34,107 nucleotides of DNA from contig JALNYO010000038.1 in the NCBI GenBank assembly GCA_023229765.1, positions 1 through 34,107 on the forward strand, read 5' to 3'. Positions 24,367 through 32,046 of the stretch are shown here, piece by piece. Under the pieces are notes generated by a model, which had not been told where the DNA came from, did not search any database, and saw only the letters and a list, made by a program, of their open reading frames with translations. Position 1 is the stretch's first letter. Each line of letters begins with the position of its first letter. The position numbers and the translations under genes were made by a program. Origin of the DNA: Syntrophales bacterium (GTDB taxonomy: Bacteria; Desulfobacterota; Syntrophia; Syntrophales; UBA5619).

Positions 24367-24640
24367 GAGGTAATTGCAAAACTCCGTGTCATGCCCGAAT
24401 GCTTTTGTCGGGCATCCATGATTTCAAATAGTTAAAACCCCCCATGCCTTGGGAGGCACAACGAAGCATGCAAATCCCCCCTTGCCCCCCTTTGGTAAAG
24501 GGGGTTATAAGGCATTGCCCCCCTTTGGCAAAGGGGGGATGGGGGGATTTGCATATAAACTGGATTATGAACATTAAACTTCGCTTTCCCGCCCAGAAGC
24601 GTCGCGGGAATGACAGCGTTGGGAGTTTTGCAATTGGCTC
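24367..24640. repeat. Family A2 MITE enlarged by a nested family B element
   Basis: The ends are the A2 terminal inverted repeats (GAGGTAATTGCAAAAC on the left; GTTTTGCAATTGGCTC on the right, two mismatches). The middle, about 24434-24592, is an inverted compound family B element with two C-run/G-run hairpins and the AACATTAAACTTCG tail. The A2 end abuts the Shine-Dalgarno sequence of the PHP-like gene. The whole lies between two genes of the polysaccharide operon and may weaken transcription of those downstream. Confidence 0.85.
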
Positions 24641-24659
24641 TCATTGATAATAACGACCT

Positions 24660-25937
24660 TCACCCCTCTCTTTGTCTGTTTTTGTGTAGCAATTCCCCAT
24701 ATAAACGGTCAATCTTTTTTATCATCGCCTCCGAGCTGTAGGAAGGGGCAAGCAGGCGCCCGGCATCGCCCATCCGGCGCCGTTCTTGTGGGGCAGAGCA
24801 AAGCAGGGAAAGCGCCTTCGCCAGAGCGGTCGCATCCCCGGGAGGCACAAGCAGCCCGTTTTCCCCCTTGCGAACAAGGTCTTTTATCCCGCCAACGTTG
24901 CTTGCCACAACCGGCAGCCCCATCGCCATCGCCTCGACGATAACCTTGCCCATTCCCTCATTCAGGGAAGGCAGACAGAAAATGTCAAATGAGGCCATAA
25001 CGGCAGCAACATCGGGACGCCATCCCAAAAACATGACACTATCAGATATTTGCAAGTGGCGCGCCATCTCTTCCAGCTCGCCTCGCCTCTCCCCTTCGCC
25101 AAGCAGGACAAGAAATACATCCTCCCCTACCTGCTTGAGTTCGGCAAACGCCCGGATCAAAACATCCTGCCCCTTGATCGCGGTCAGGCGGCCAACGGTA
25201 CCGATAACTACCATATTATCAGGAACTTCCGATATCGCTCTCTTCCTGTCGGAATGGGATTGTGCGGAGCTGAATTTTTTCAGATTAACGCCGCTGTGGA
25301 TGACGGTGAATTTTTCTCTTGGCGCTATTCCCAAATCAAGATGATCCTGCAGCTCCTGCGGCGTCAGCATGATAAGCGCGTCGGTTATTCGGGCAGTCCA
25401 CCTCTCCAGCATGATAAACAGACGGGTTTTCGCGGGGTTGAAATACCCCCAAAAGACATGGCCGTGTGGGGTATGGATGACCGCAGGAACGCGGCAGAGC
25501 CGCGCCGCCCAACGTCCCAGCATCCCTGCCTTCGAGGTGTGGGTGTGCACGATGTCCGGTTTTTCACGCCGGATAATCTTGCGGAGAAACAAAAATGCAC
25601 GCAAATCCGCAACGGGGTTCAGCTCTCGCACCAGAGAAGGAACGAAAATCAGGCGCACCCCGTTTGCCTTGAGCTCCGCGATATTCGCCGCTATAGCAAT
25701 GTTCTCGGGATCATTACTGCTTATATGAAAATCCCCCCATCCCCCCTTTGCCAAAGGGGGGCAAGGGGGGATTTTCATGCTTCGTTGTGCCCCACGGGCA
25801 TGGGGGTTTGTTCCAGAAAGCGTGCCGGTCACAAGAGCAACCTGATAGCGCTCCTTATCGAGGCCACAGACCGTCAAAAAGGTATTTTCCGCCGACCCGC
25901 CCTTGTCGAAACGGGTTATGATATGGATTACTTTCAT
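24660..25937 (-). CDS. GT4 glycosyltransferase carrying an in-frame repeat insertion
   Basis: Cytoplasmic GT-B glycosyltransferase of 425 aa. The N-terminal domain begins MKVIHIITRFDKGGSAENT, and HTHTSKAGMLGRWAAR follows near 141. The nucleotide-sugar site EGMGKVIVEAMAMGLPVVAS lies at about 327-346. Residues of about 43-72 are encoded by a family B palindromic repeat and read as a Pro/Gly/Lys-rich segment (IPPCPPLAKGGWGDF) that does not belong to the family; reading frame is kept on both sides. The insertion follows the second beta strand of the first domain, probably in a surface loop. The ATG at 25937 lies 1 bp after the asnB-like stop; an upstream ATG at 25958 adds seven residues. Donor and acceptor are unknown. 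Confidence 0.88.
   Translation of the reverse strand: MKVIHIITRFDKGGSAENTFLTVCGLDKERYQVALVTGTLSGTNPHARGAQRSMKIPPCPPLAKGGWGDFHISSNDPENIAIAANIAELKANGVRLIFVPSLVRELNPVADLRAFLFLRKIIRREKPDIVHTHTSKAGMLGRWAARLCRVPAVIHTPHGHVFWGYFNPAKTRLFIMLERWTARITDALIMLTPQELQDHLDLGIAPREKFTVIHSGVNLKKFSSAQSHSDRKRAISEVPDNMVVIGTVGRLTAIKGQDVLIRAFAELKQVGEDVFLVLLGEGERRGELEEMARHLQISDSVMFLGWRPDVAAVMASFDIFCLPSLNEGMGKVIVEAMAMGLPVVASNVGGIKDLVRKGENGLLVPPGDATALAKALSLLCSAPQERRRMGDAGRLLAPSYSSEAMIKKIDRLYGELLHKNRQREG
25724..25809. repeat. Family B repeat inside a coding sequence
   Basis: This 86-bp stretch matches the start and centre of 3605-3711 and 8841-8948: the ATGAAAATCCCCCC hairpin arm, its complement, and GGGCATGGGGGTTT. Homology stops where the other copies continue into TTATGAAC. 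It lies in the GT4 gene and is translated in the reverse direction without a stop codon. Native coding sequence resumes on both sides. Confidence 0.88.
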
Positions 25938-25938
25938 C

Positions 25939-27906
25939 TTATCGCCGGAGGGAGGCATGCCATGTCTGAAAGACGATCAGATTCCAGAGTTTCCAGGCGG
26001 TATCCCGCCTGCTTTCCAGCAAATCAGCAACCATTTTTTCAATTTCCGGATAGTTGAAAATGCCCTGTTTATCGATCTTATCACGCAAAAGATACTCTGA
26101 AATCAGATACTTGAGGTCGGTCTTCAACCAGCGGGCAATCGGCATCTCGAAGCCCCACTTGGGCCGGTTGTGCAGCCGCTTAGGCAGGATATCCTTGAAG
26201 GCCTCGATAAAGATGTACTTGCCCTGCCCGTGTCGGATTTTCCAGTCGCCCCCGATCCGGAAGGCCAGCTCGCAGAAACGTTGGTCGAGCAGCGGGACGC
26301 GGACTTCGAGGGCGTGGGCCATGCTCATCTTGTCCACCTTCCAAAGCATGTCGCCGGGAAGCGAGACCTTGAAATCGGCGTAGAGCATCCGGTTGAGCGC
26401 GTCGGTTTGCGGGCGGGCAAGCGCAGCAGCGAAGATCCCCGGCGCTGGCGACTTTTTTACGCCCCAGCCCTCCTTCAAGAGCGCGTTTTTGCTGTCCTCA
26501 TTAAAAAGTTCGTTCCAGCCAAAAAAACGCTCCGTGAGCGATCCTTTCGCGCCGCGCAGGAACTTTTTTGCCCTTCTTGCCAGCTCTCCGGCGCGGGTGT
26601 CGCGGGATTCGGGCAGCCTCATCGCCAGAGGTTCCAGCAGGCCGTCCCTGATCAGACGCGGAATAAATCTGTAGCGCTTGAACCACTTTTCCCCCTTGTA
26701 CATCCGATAGCCGGCGAAAAGCTCGTCCCCGCCGTCGCCGGAGAGCGCCACCTTAACGTCCCGCACAGTTTCCCGAGCGACGATCCAGGTCGGCACCGCT
26801 GAGGAGTCGCCGAACGGCTCGTCCAAGCCGGCCAGGATATCGGGTACGGCGCCGATCATCTCCCGGGAACTCAGTTTTATTTCATGGTGATCGGTGTGAT
26901 GAAACAAGGCAACCTCGCGGGCGTAGGAGGTTTCGTCGAACATCGGCATATCGGAAAAGCCGATCGAATAGGTCTTGATCGGTCGGGCGGAGTTGCGGGC
27001 CATCAGCCCGACGATCACGCTTGAATCTATCCCGCCGCTCAAAAACGCCCCGAGCGGCACATCGGCGACCATCTGAGAGCGGACAGATTCCTCCAATGTC
27101 CGGAAGAGCGTCTGTTTTATCCCGGGGAAATCGAACAGCCGATTATTTTCATCAGCAAGCCCCCGTGGGGATTTGCCGCACTGGTTGCTGTTTTTGTCTT
27201 TTGCAGTCTCATCGCCTCCCGCCGAAACATCCCAAAATGTCCTCTCTTCGAGCTTCCCGTCGCAAACGCTCAGCGTGTAACCTGGCCTAAGTTTACGGAT
27301 ATTCTTAAAAATGGTGTAAGGGGCCGGGATGTAGTTCAGGCTCAGGTAAATATCGAGCGACTCCAGATCAATCTCCGTCTGCACATCGTAATCGGCCAGC
27401 AGTGCCCGTAGTTCCGAGGCAAAGAGAAGCCGATTCCCGTCCCAGTAATAGACAAGCGGCTTTATCCCGACGCCATCACGGGCCAGAACAAGCGTTTTTG
27501 TCGTCTCCGACCAGAGGGCAAATGCGAACATCCCGGAAAGACGCGATATTCCTGCCGCGCCTTCCTCCTCAAACAGGTGCAGAATTACCTCGCTGTCAGT
27601 GCGCGACGAGAAGTGGTGCCCTTTCCCCTTTAACTCCTCCCGCAACTCCGCGAAATTGTAGATCTCCCCGTTGAAGACCATCCAGAGGCTCTTGTCCTCG
27701 TTGGTCATCGGCTGCCTTCCCGCCGCGGAGAGGTCGATGATGCTGAGCCTGCGGTGGCCGAGGCCGCAACTGACCCCATCTTGATGGCTCAAATGAATGC
27801 CCGCATCATCCGGCCCGCGATGGGCCAGCCGTTCATTCATCCGCCGCAGCAGACCTTCGTCCACCCGGCTGCCGGAAAAGTCAATTTTTCCACAGATTCC
27901 GCACAT
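25939..27906 (-). CDS. asnB: Glutamine-hydrolysing asparagine synthase / exosortase-locus amidotransferase
   Basis: 655-aa two-domain protein. An N-terminal glutaminase (residues 1 to about 215, nucleophile Cys2, RGPDD near 30-34, FNGEIYN 78-84) feeds ammonia to an ATP-dependent synthetase domain (PP-loop SGGIDSS, 290-296; SGDGGDELFAGY further on). True asparagine synthases and the amidotransferases found in polysaccharide/exosortase loci share this design; the context favours amidation of a sugar or uronic acid. A hydrophilic linker of about 33 residues (about 230-262) is longer than usual. The ATG at 27906 is fixed by Cys2; its binding site is weak. A 1-bp gap to the GT4 gene indicates coupling. 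Confidence 0.9.
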   Translation of the reverse strand: MCGICGKIDFSGSRVDEGLLRRMNERLAHRGPDDAGIHLSHQDGVSCGLGHRRLSIIDLSAAGRQPMTNEDKSLWMVFNGEIYNFAELREELKGKGHHFSSRTDSEVILHLFEEEGAAGISRLSGMFAFALWSETTKTLVLARDGVGIKPLVYYWDGNRLLFASELRALLADYDVQTEIDLESLDIYLSLNYIPAPYTIFKNIRKLRPGYTLSVCDGKLEERTFWDVSAGGDETAKDKNSNQCGKSPRGLADENNRLFDFPGIKQTLFRTLEESVRSQMVADVPLGAFLSGGIDSSVIVGLMARNSARPIKTYSIGFSDMPMFDETSYAREVALFHHTDHHEIKLSSREMIGAVPDILAGLDEPFGDSSAVPTWIVARETVRDVKVALSGDGGDELFAGYRMYKGEKWFKRYRFIPRLIRDGLLEPLAMRLPESRDTRAGELARRAKKFLRGAKGSLTERFFGWNELFNEDSKNALLKEGWGVKKSPAPGIFAAALARPQTDALNRMLYADFKVSLPGDMLWKVDKMSMAHALEVRVPLLDQRFCELAFRIGGDWKIRHGQGKYIFIEAFKDILPKRLHNRPKWGFEMPIARWLKTDLKYLISEYLLRDKIDKQGIFNYPEIEKMVADLLESRRDTAWKLWNLIVFQTWHASLRR

Positions 27907-28088
27907 ATACAGATTTTAAATCCCAATCATTGACGGTGTGCTCGTTCTTTTCGCGTTAGGCGCTTTTTTAACTCAAGCGCTGAGCTTCCAATTTTTCCTT
28001 TTTCAGCCTGCGCTTGCTCTTATTTCATCTGCAATGCACGATATATTATATTATCGTGCATTGCAGATGAAATATATAAGCAATCGGG
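27907..28088. other. 182-bp intergenic region with a long perfect hairpin
   Basis: Region between the stop of one GT4 gene and the start of the asnB-like gene. Apart from the 54-bp palindrome at 28021-28074 it contains T-rich tracts (CGCTTTTTTAA near 27961-27971). No gene is visible. It may hold a terminator and a new promoter for the downstream genes. Confidence 0.5.
28021..28074. repeat. Perfect inverted repeat with 23-bp arms
   Basis: The arms 28021-28043 and 28052-28074 are exactly complementary and are separated by an 8-base AT loop. The arms contain GCAATGCACGAT. No T-run follows within a few bases on either strand, so a classical terminator is not obvious. No second copy is seen in the window. 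Confidence 0.85.
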
Positions 28089-29291
28089 TTATCGTGCTGA
28101 GAAAATCTGCTCCAGCAAAGAGACATTGGCACCCCATGAATATTTTTCGGCAAATTGCCGACAGCGTTGGGAATCCAGCCGCCATTTATCAGGATGATCC
28201 ATATATTCGTTGCAAGTATCGATAAGCAAACAGGAAATTGCTTCTGGTGAGGCGTCGCTAAAGATAAACCGGCTGTCCAGACTGCTAAGGATTTCCTTCG
28301 TTCCCCCTATGGGCGTTCCAAGGACAGGCGTACCGGATGCCAACGCCTCCAGCGTAACCAACCCGAACCCTTCGAGTTCGACGGTAGGAAGGACAAAAAT
28401 ATCCGCGGCCCGGTAATATTCGGGCAATGCATCTTCGGGAATAAATCCGGCTAAAGCGATATGTTCTTCAAGGTGAAGTTGCCGGGTGAGACGGATAAGG
28501 TCATCTTGTAGCGGTCCCGTGCCGCCGATGACCAGAGATATGTCCGGGAGTGTTTTTACAACATCCTGCATCGCAAGTATCAGATTTTCCAGCCCCATAC
28601 GCTGGACGAGGTTTCGTACCGTAAGCAGAATCATTTTATCCAAGGGAAGGTGCAGACTTTCCCGGACGGCGCTTTTCTCTGTGGCGGGATGAAAGCGCAC
28701 CAAGTCGATTCCACCGGGAATAATGGCAATCTTTTCGGCGGGCACTCCGTAAATATTCATAAGTTTAGCATGGGTGTATCTGCTCAGGACAATGATGCGG
28801 TCCGACCGAGTTAAAACCCTTTTTTCCATCCATTTTCTCAAAAAGAGATGAAATGAATACACAATTTTTTTTAAAGACGAACGGGGCCTGACGTTTCTGG
28901 AGGCGTACTCCTCAAAGGCAAGGGAGTGGCAGGTGTAAATTTTTCTGATTTTTTCAGATAAAGGCGACCTTGTGACAGCAAAGGCGGAAAACGGTTGATG
29001 AAAGTTGATGCAGTCAAAATTATTATCCTTATCAAGCTCTTCAAATAGCTTTTTGCCGTTTCGAAGCGTGGATGCCAGGAAGGAAAAGGGGCTGTCCGAA
29101 TTTACGCGATACCGCCATTCATGGACATTTTCAATCACCTCGTCTTTGGCCCGGTGCGAAGGAAGCCGGCGCGTTAGAATATGAATTTCATGTCCCCGAG
29201 CAGCCAAGCGCGTTGTCTGCTCGTAGAGTACCCGCTCCGCTCCTCCGATTACAGCGCCTATAGAAACATCAGAAACAAAAAGAATTTTCAA
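28089..29291 (-). CDS. GT4 family glycosyltransferase
   Basis: GT-B glycosyltransferase of 400 aa. The N-terminal MKILFVSDVSIGAVIGGAERV shows the Gly-Gly-Ala-Glu-Arg acceptor-domain motif, and the donor site EGFGLVTLEALASGTPVLGT lies at about 307-326. It probably adds one sugar of the exopolysaccharide repeat unit on the cytoplasmic side. The start appears to be a TTG at 29291 that overlaps the stop of the GT2 gene (TTGA), with AAGGTGA 6 nt upstream; no ATG or GTG fits the family's N-terminus. The overlap implies translational coupling. Sugar specificity cannot be deduced. Confidence 0.9.
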   Translation of the reverse strand: MKILFVSDVSIGAVIGGAERVLYEQTTRLAARGHEIHILTRRLPSHRAKDEVIENVHEWRYRVNSDSPFSFLASTLRNGKKLFEELDKDNNFDCINFHQPFSAFAVTRSPLSEKIRKIYTCHSLAFEEYASRNVRPRSSLKKIVYSFHLFLRKWMEKRVLTRSDRIIVLSRYTHAKLMNIYGVPAEKIAIIPGGIDLVRFHPATEKSAVRESLHLPLDKMILLTVRNLVQRMGLENLILAMQDVVKTLPDISLVIGGTGPLQDDLIRLTRQLHLEEHIALAGFIPEDALPEYYRAADIFVLPTVELEGFGLVTLEALASGTPVLGTPIGGTKEILSSLDSRFIFSDASPEAISCLLIDTCNEYMDHPDKWRLDSQRCRQFAEKYSWGANVSLLEQIFSAR

Positions 29292-30169
29292 TGGCTTTCA
29301 CCTTCCGCCGGAGAATACCTGCTATTTTTCCCTAATTTTCTTCTGAACCCATCCCTAATGCCTGCCGCGATAGCCCCGATCGCCACTCGCCCGGAGAGCC
29401 CCTCTTTGGCCAGGATCATCAACACAACCTTCATGGCATACAGGATGGTGTGCAGCAATTTCATGAAAAGACAATAATTCAGGTATATAGATATTTCACT
29501 GCGGAAGGCGTAATACAAACGAAAAGGATCTTGGTAGCGGGTGCCTCTTTTTTTGAAGAGCCCCATCTCTGCCTTCCCGTCTCGCTTCCGCTTATCCTCC
29601 TGACAAATGCTTGCCGGAATCCAATAAAAACAGTAACCTCTTTTTGCAAGTCTTAGAGAATACTCAATATCTTCGCCATAGAGAAAATAATCAGGCGATG
29701 GCAGACCTACCTCCCGAACGATCCGCGTCTTGAACAAAGTCCCACGCCAAGGACATATTTCCAATGGGGTTGGTACGGATTGCGGATGCCCCTCGCCGAC
29801 ACTCCGAACGGCGCCGATTCTGAACTCCGATGTTTTTTCAAGAACATGGAATCCTTGAATGATTTCAGCGAGCGTGTTGGGCTTCAGGCGGACATCATCA
29901 TCAAGCGTGTAGATGAAATCGGCGGTTTCGATGGCGCGCCTGATCCCTTCGTGATACCCGCCCGCACTGCCGAGATTTTCCTTGAGCTTAACGTACTTTA
30001 CCTCCGGGTAATCTTCCCTGACGGTATTTTCCGTATGATCGCGGCTGGCATTGTCCACAACGATGACCCCATCCGGCAATCTGGTCTGAATCCGCAGATC
30101 GTCAAGCAACTTTGCCAGCATGTTCGCATTGTTGAAGGTGACAATAACAACGCAAACGCGTTCACTCAC
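29288..30169 (-). CDS. GT2 family glycosyltransferase
   Basis: GT-A glycosyltransferase of 293 aa. It begins with VCVVIVTFNNANML and VIVVDNAS, has the metal-binding TLDDD (88-92), and later YGEDIEYSLRLAKRG with the likely catalytic acidic residues (Glu166, Asp167). It resembles rhamnosyl- and galactofuranosyl-transferases of polysaccharide clusters. The C-terminal part (about 225-265) is hydrophobic and could associate with the membrane. The start is a GTG at 30169 with AAGG about 8 nt upstream. It is the first gene of the run of polysaccharide genes on the minus strand and lies 38 bp after a decayed HEPN gene. Confidence 0.88.
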   Translation of the reverse strand: MSERVCVVIVTFNNANMLAKLLDDLRIQTRLPDGVIVVDNASRDHTENTVREDYPEVKYVKLKENLGSAGGYHEGIRRAIETADFIYTLDDDVRLKPNTLAEIIQGFHVLEKTSEFRIGAVRSVGEGHPQSVPTPLEICPWRGTLFKTRIVREVGLPSPDYFLYGEDIEYSLRLAKRGYCFYWIPASICQEDKRKRDGKAEMGLFKKRGTRYQDPFRLYYAFRSEISIYLNYCLFMKLLHTILYAMKVVLMILAKEGLSGRVAIGAIAAGIRDGFRRKLGKNSRYSPAEGESH

Positions 30170-30207
30170 AATAAACCTTCTTTTATTAATCGGGGACGGG
30201 TTCTCAT

Positions 30208-30433
30208 TTAGGCTTTCTCCCTATTATCTATCCAGTGATGCGCAAACGCCTGCTTCAAAGAAGACTTTGGAGAAGAGCAATCGCCGAAGCCCTGATACTC
30301 AGCCACAAGTCGGACGCTTTTCCATGCCAACTCAAAGCAGAACTCGAAGTACTGGATACAACCTGCCTTTTCCAGGTCGCCCTGCGCCGGATAAGCAAGG
30401 GCACCGGTCAGCGAGAAGGATATTCTTATCCAT
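30208..30433 (-). pseudogene. Decayed HEPN (HI0074-like nucleotidyltransferase substrate-binding) gene
   Basis: On the minus strand one frame reads GDLEKAGCIQYFEFCFELAWK, then VRLVAEYQGF, SPKSSLKQAFAHHWIDNREKA and a stop at 30208. This is the conserved core of HI0074-type HEPN proteins, the usual partner of minimal nucleotidyltransferases. The natural start (ATG at 30433, overlapping the nucleotidyltransferase end by 8 bp) is one frame off from the core, and the N-terminal helix is shorter than normal. The C-terminal half with the usual Asp-Arg-Asn motif is missing. It is therefore frameshifted and truncated, and probably non-functional. Confidence 0.7.
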
Positions 30434-30725
30434 AAAGAGTCTCCGTTTTTTTCAAAGCCTCGCGGCGAAATTCCGGGGATACGCGGGTGAGATCAACCAG
30501 GTCGATCCGGTAGAGTGTCTAGATTCCCTCAAAACGGTCTTTCATTTCATAGAAAGTTTTCAGCGGCCGAGGAATATCGCCCAGAACGCCGATGTCAAAA
30601 TCAGAGCGGTCGCGGGCTTTGCCTGTCGCTCTGGAGCCGAAAAGGACAATCCGATATCCGTGGAGATCCCCCGCCATCTGTATGCACGTGTTCCTTATCT
30701 CTTCCTTGATTTTTACGGTATTCAT
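30426..30725 (-). pseudogene. Minimal nucleotidyltransferase (MNT) gene with an internal stop
   Basis: The MNT fold is clear: GYRIVLFGSRATGKARDRSD followed by FDIGV, with the GS...DxD catalytic signature. The ATG at 30725 has AAAGGTGATC upstream and lies 13 bp after the DUF4143 gene stop. Codon 69 is TAG (30521-30519), but the same frame continues with typical C-terminal MNT sequence (TLYRIDLVDLTRVSPEFRRE) to a TAA at 30426. The stop thus interrupts an otherwise intact 99-residue gene. The 68-residue product keeps the catalytic motif but loses the final strand and helix. Its HEPN partner downstream is also broken, which supports decay of the pair. Confidence 0.75.
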
Positions 30726-30738
30726 GGTGATCACCTTT

Positions 30739-31983
30739 TTATCCCAGCCATTGCCACAACGGCATCAGCCGGATCGGGCGCTCGGCATCCTGCCATCGGA
30801 AGGTCTCAGTCCGGTCAACACGGTTGTTGAGCAGCAGGAGATCATCGCAATGCAGCTCCTGAGAAGCCTTGATCAGCGCCCGCATTTCCCTTTTCAGCGC
30901 CTTCGGATTCGTGATGTCCGAACAGACCTGAATCAGTCGCACGACATTCGGGCCCTCTTTGATGATAAAATCCACTTCCTCATTTTGCGGGCTTTTCCAA
31001 TAGAACAGGGAAATCTTGCCGGCGATTGCCTCTTTTTTCAGAGCGACGGCTACAAGATTTTCATAGAGCGCTCCCTTGTCCTCACTGAAACGGAAGCCTG
31101 CCGACACCGCCAGTCCGTTGTCGGTGCAGTATATTTTCTTGTTGTGTACCGCCTGCTCCTTCACCTTGAAAGAGAAGCGCGGGAGCGAGAAAAACAGATA
31201 GGCTTCCTGAAGATAGCGAATATATTTATCGACCGTATGGACGCTGCGGCACTTCGTTACCCCGGAAAGTGCGTTGAACGAATACTCGCGTGCGATGTTC
31301 GACATTAGATAAAGGGTCAGATCTTCGATCCCCTGAACCGACCTGACCTTGAACCGTTTGACGATGTCCTTGTACAATGTAGCTTGCAGAAGGTTGCGAA
31401 GATAGTCGCGGCGGTCGATCTTTTTAAGAAGGGGTTCGGGATAGCCGCCTTGCTCTGCGTACGTGTCCAGTGCGGCCATTTTCTCGATCTCGGTCCGCTC
31501 CCCCCCTGACGCGGCCAAGACCTCGCTGAAAGAAAAGGGAAACAGGACAAGGGAGGCATGGCGGCCCGTGAGATGGGTGGCCAGTTCCGAAGAGAGCAGA
31601 TTGGCGTTGCTGCCGGTGATCAGAAGCCTGAATCCCTGTCGCTGCAGGCGATTGACGAACATTTCCCAGCGCGGAAGATTTTGGATCTCGTCAAAAAACA
31701 GATAGCGCGGTTGGTCGTACACGGCGTTTACAGCGCTGATAATTTCATCGTAATCTTCGATGGCGGCCAGCCGTTCGTCATCGAAGTTGATGTAGCCGTA
31801 AGATCCGGTCTGTTGGATCAGATGGGCGCCATAAAACGATTTCCCCGCACGCCGCGGACCGGTGATGACTTTGATCAGATCGTCTCCGAGGTCCCACGGG
31901 ACCGATATCTTCCGGTCAACATACGTTTCCTGAAGACGGCTTTCCAGTTCTCGTTTTTGAAGAAGGGCGATATCTCTTAGCAT
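30739..31983 (-). CDS. AAA-type ATPase with DUF4143 C-terminal domain
   Basis: 414-aa protein. Residues 1-220 form an ATPase with Walker A GPRRAGKS (42-49), Walker B YLFFDEIQ (94-101, with Asp98 and Glu99) and a sensor motif LITGSN (121-126). The C-terminal DUF4143 region (about 225-390) has a nuclease-like arrangement (LYENLVAVAL, VDFIIKEGPNVVRLIQVC) reminiscent of PD-(D/E)XK folds. These proteins are widespread accessory genes of uncertain function. The start at 31983 has a weak AAGG binding site; a palindrome (31994-32025) lies just upstream. It is followed by the broken MNT/HEPN genes in the same direction. Confidence 0.88.
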   Translation of the reverse strand: MLRDIALLQKRELESRLQETYVDRKISVPWDLGDDLIKVITGPRRAGKSFYGAHLIQQTGSYGYINFDDERLAAIEDYDEIISAVNAVYDQPRYLFFDEIQNLPRWEMFVNRLQRQGFRLLITGSNANLLSSELATHLTGRHASLVLFPFSFSEVLAASGGERTEIEKMAALDTYAEQGGYPEPLLKKIDRRDYLRNLLQATLYKDIVKRFKVRSVQGIEDLTLYLMSNIAREYSFNALSGVTKCRSVHTVDKYIRYLQEAYLFFSLPRFSFKVKEQAVHNKKIYCTDNGLAVSAGFRFSEDKGALYENLVAVALKKEAIAGKISLFYWKSPQNEEVDFIIKEGPNVVRLIQVCSDITNPKALKREMRALIKASQELHCDDLLLLNNRVDRTETFRWQDAERPIRLMPLWQWLG

Positions 31984-31993
31984 AGCTTACCCT

Positions 31994-32046
31994 TGATGCA
32001 CAAAATTCTTACTTTTTGTGCATCATAAATAAATATATGCACAAAG
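31994..32046 (-). promoter_or_regulatory. Operator candidate upstream of the DUF4143 gene
   Basis: A perfect inverted repeat TGATGCACAAAA (31994-32005) and TTTTGTGCATCA (32014-32025) with an 8-base gap ends 10 bp before the start codon. A third half-site ATGCACAAAG lies at 32037-32046. Three spaced half-sites so close to a start codon suggest a repressor site or a leader hairpin; no T-run supports termination. Confidence 0.5.

Noticed and set aside
24434..24592. Two similar hairpins considered as a CRISPR array
   Set aside because: The repeat units are palindromic G/C runs with irregular spacing, no unique spacers of constant length, and no cas genes nearby.
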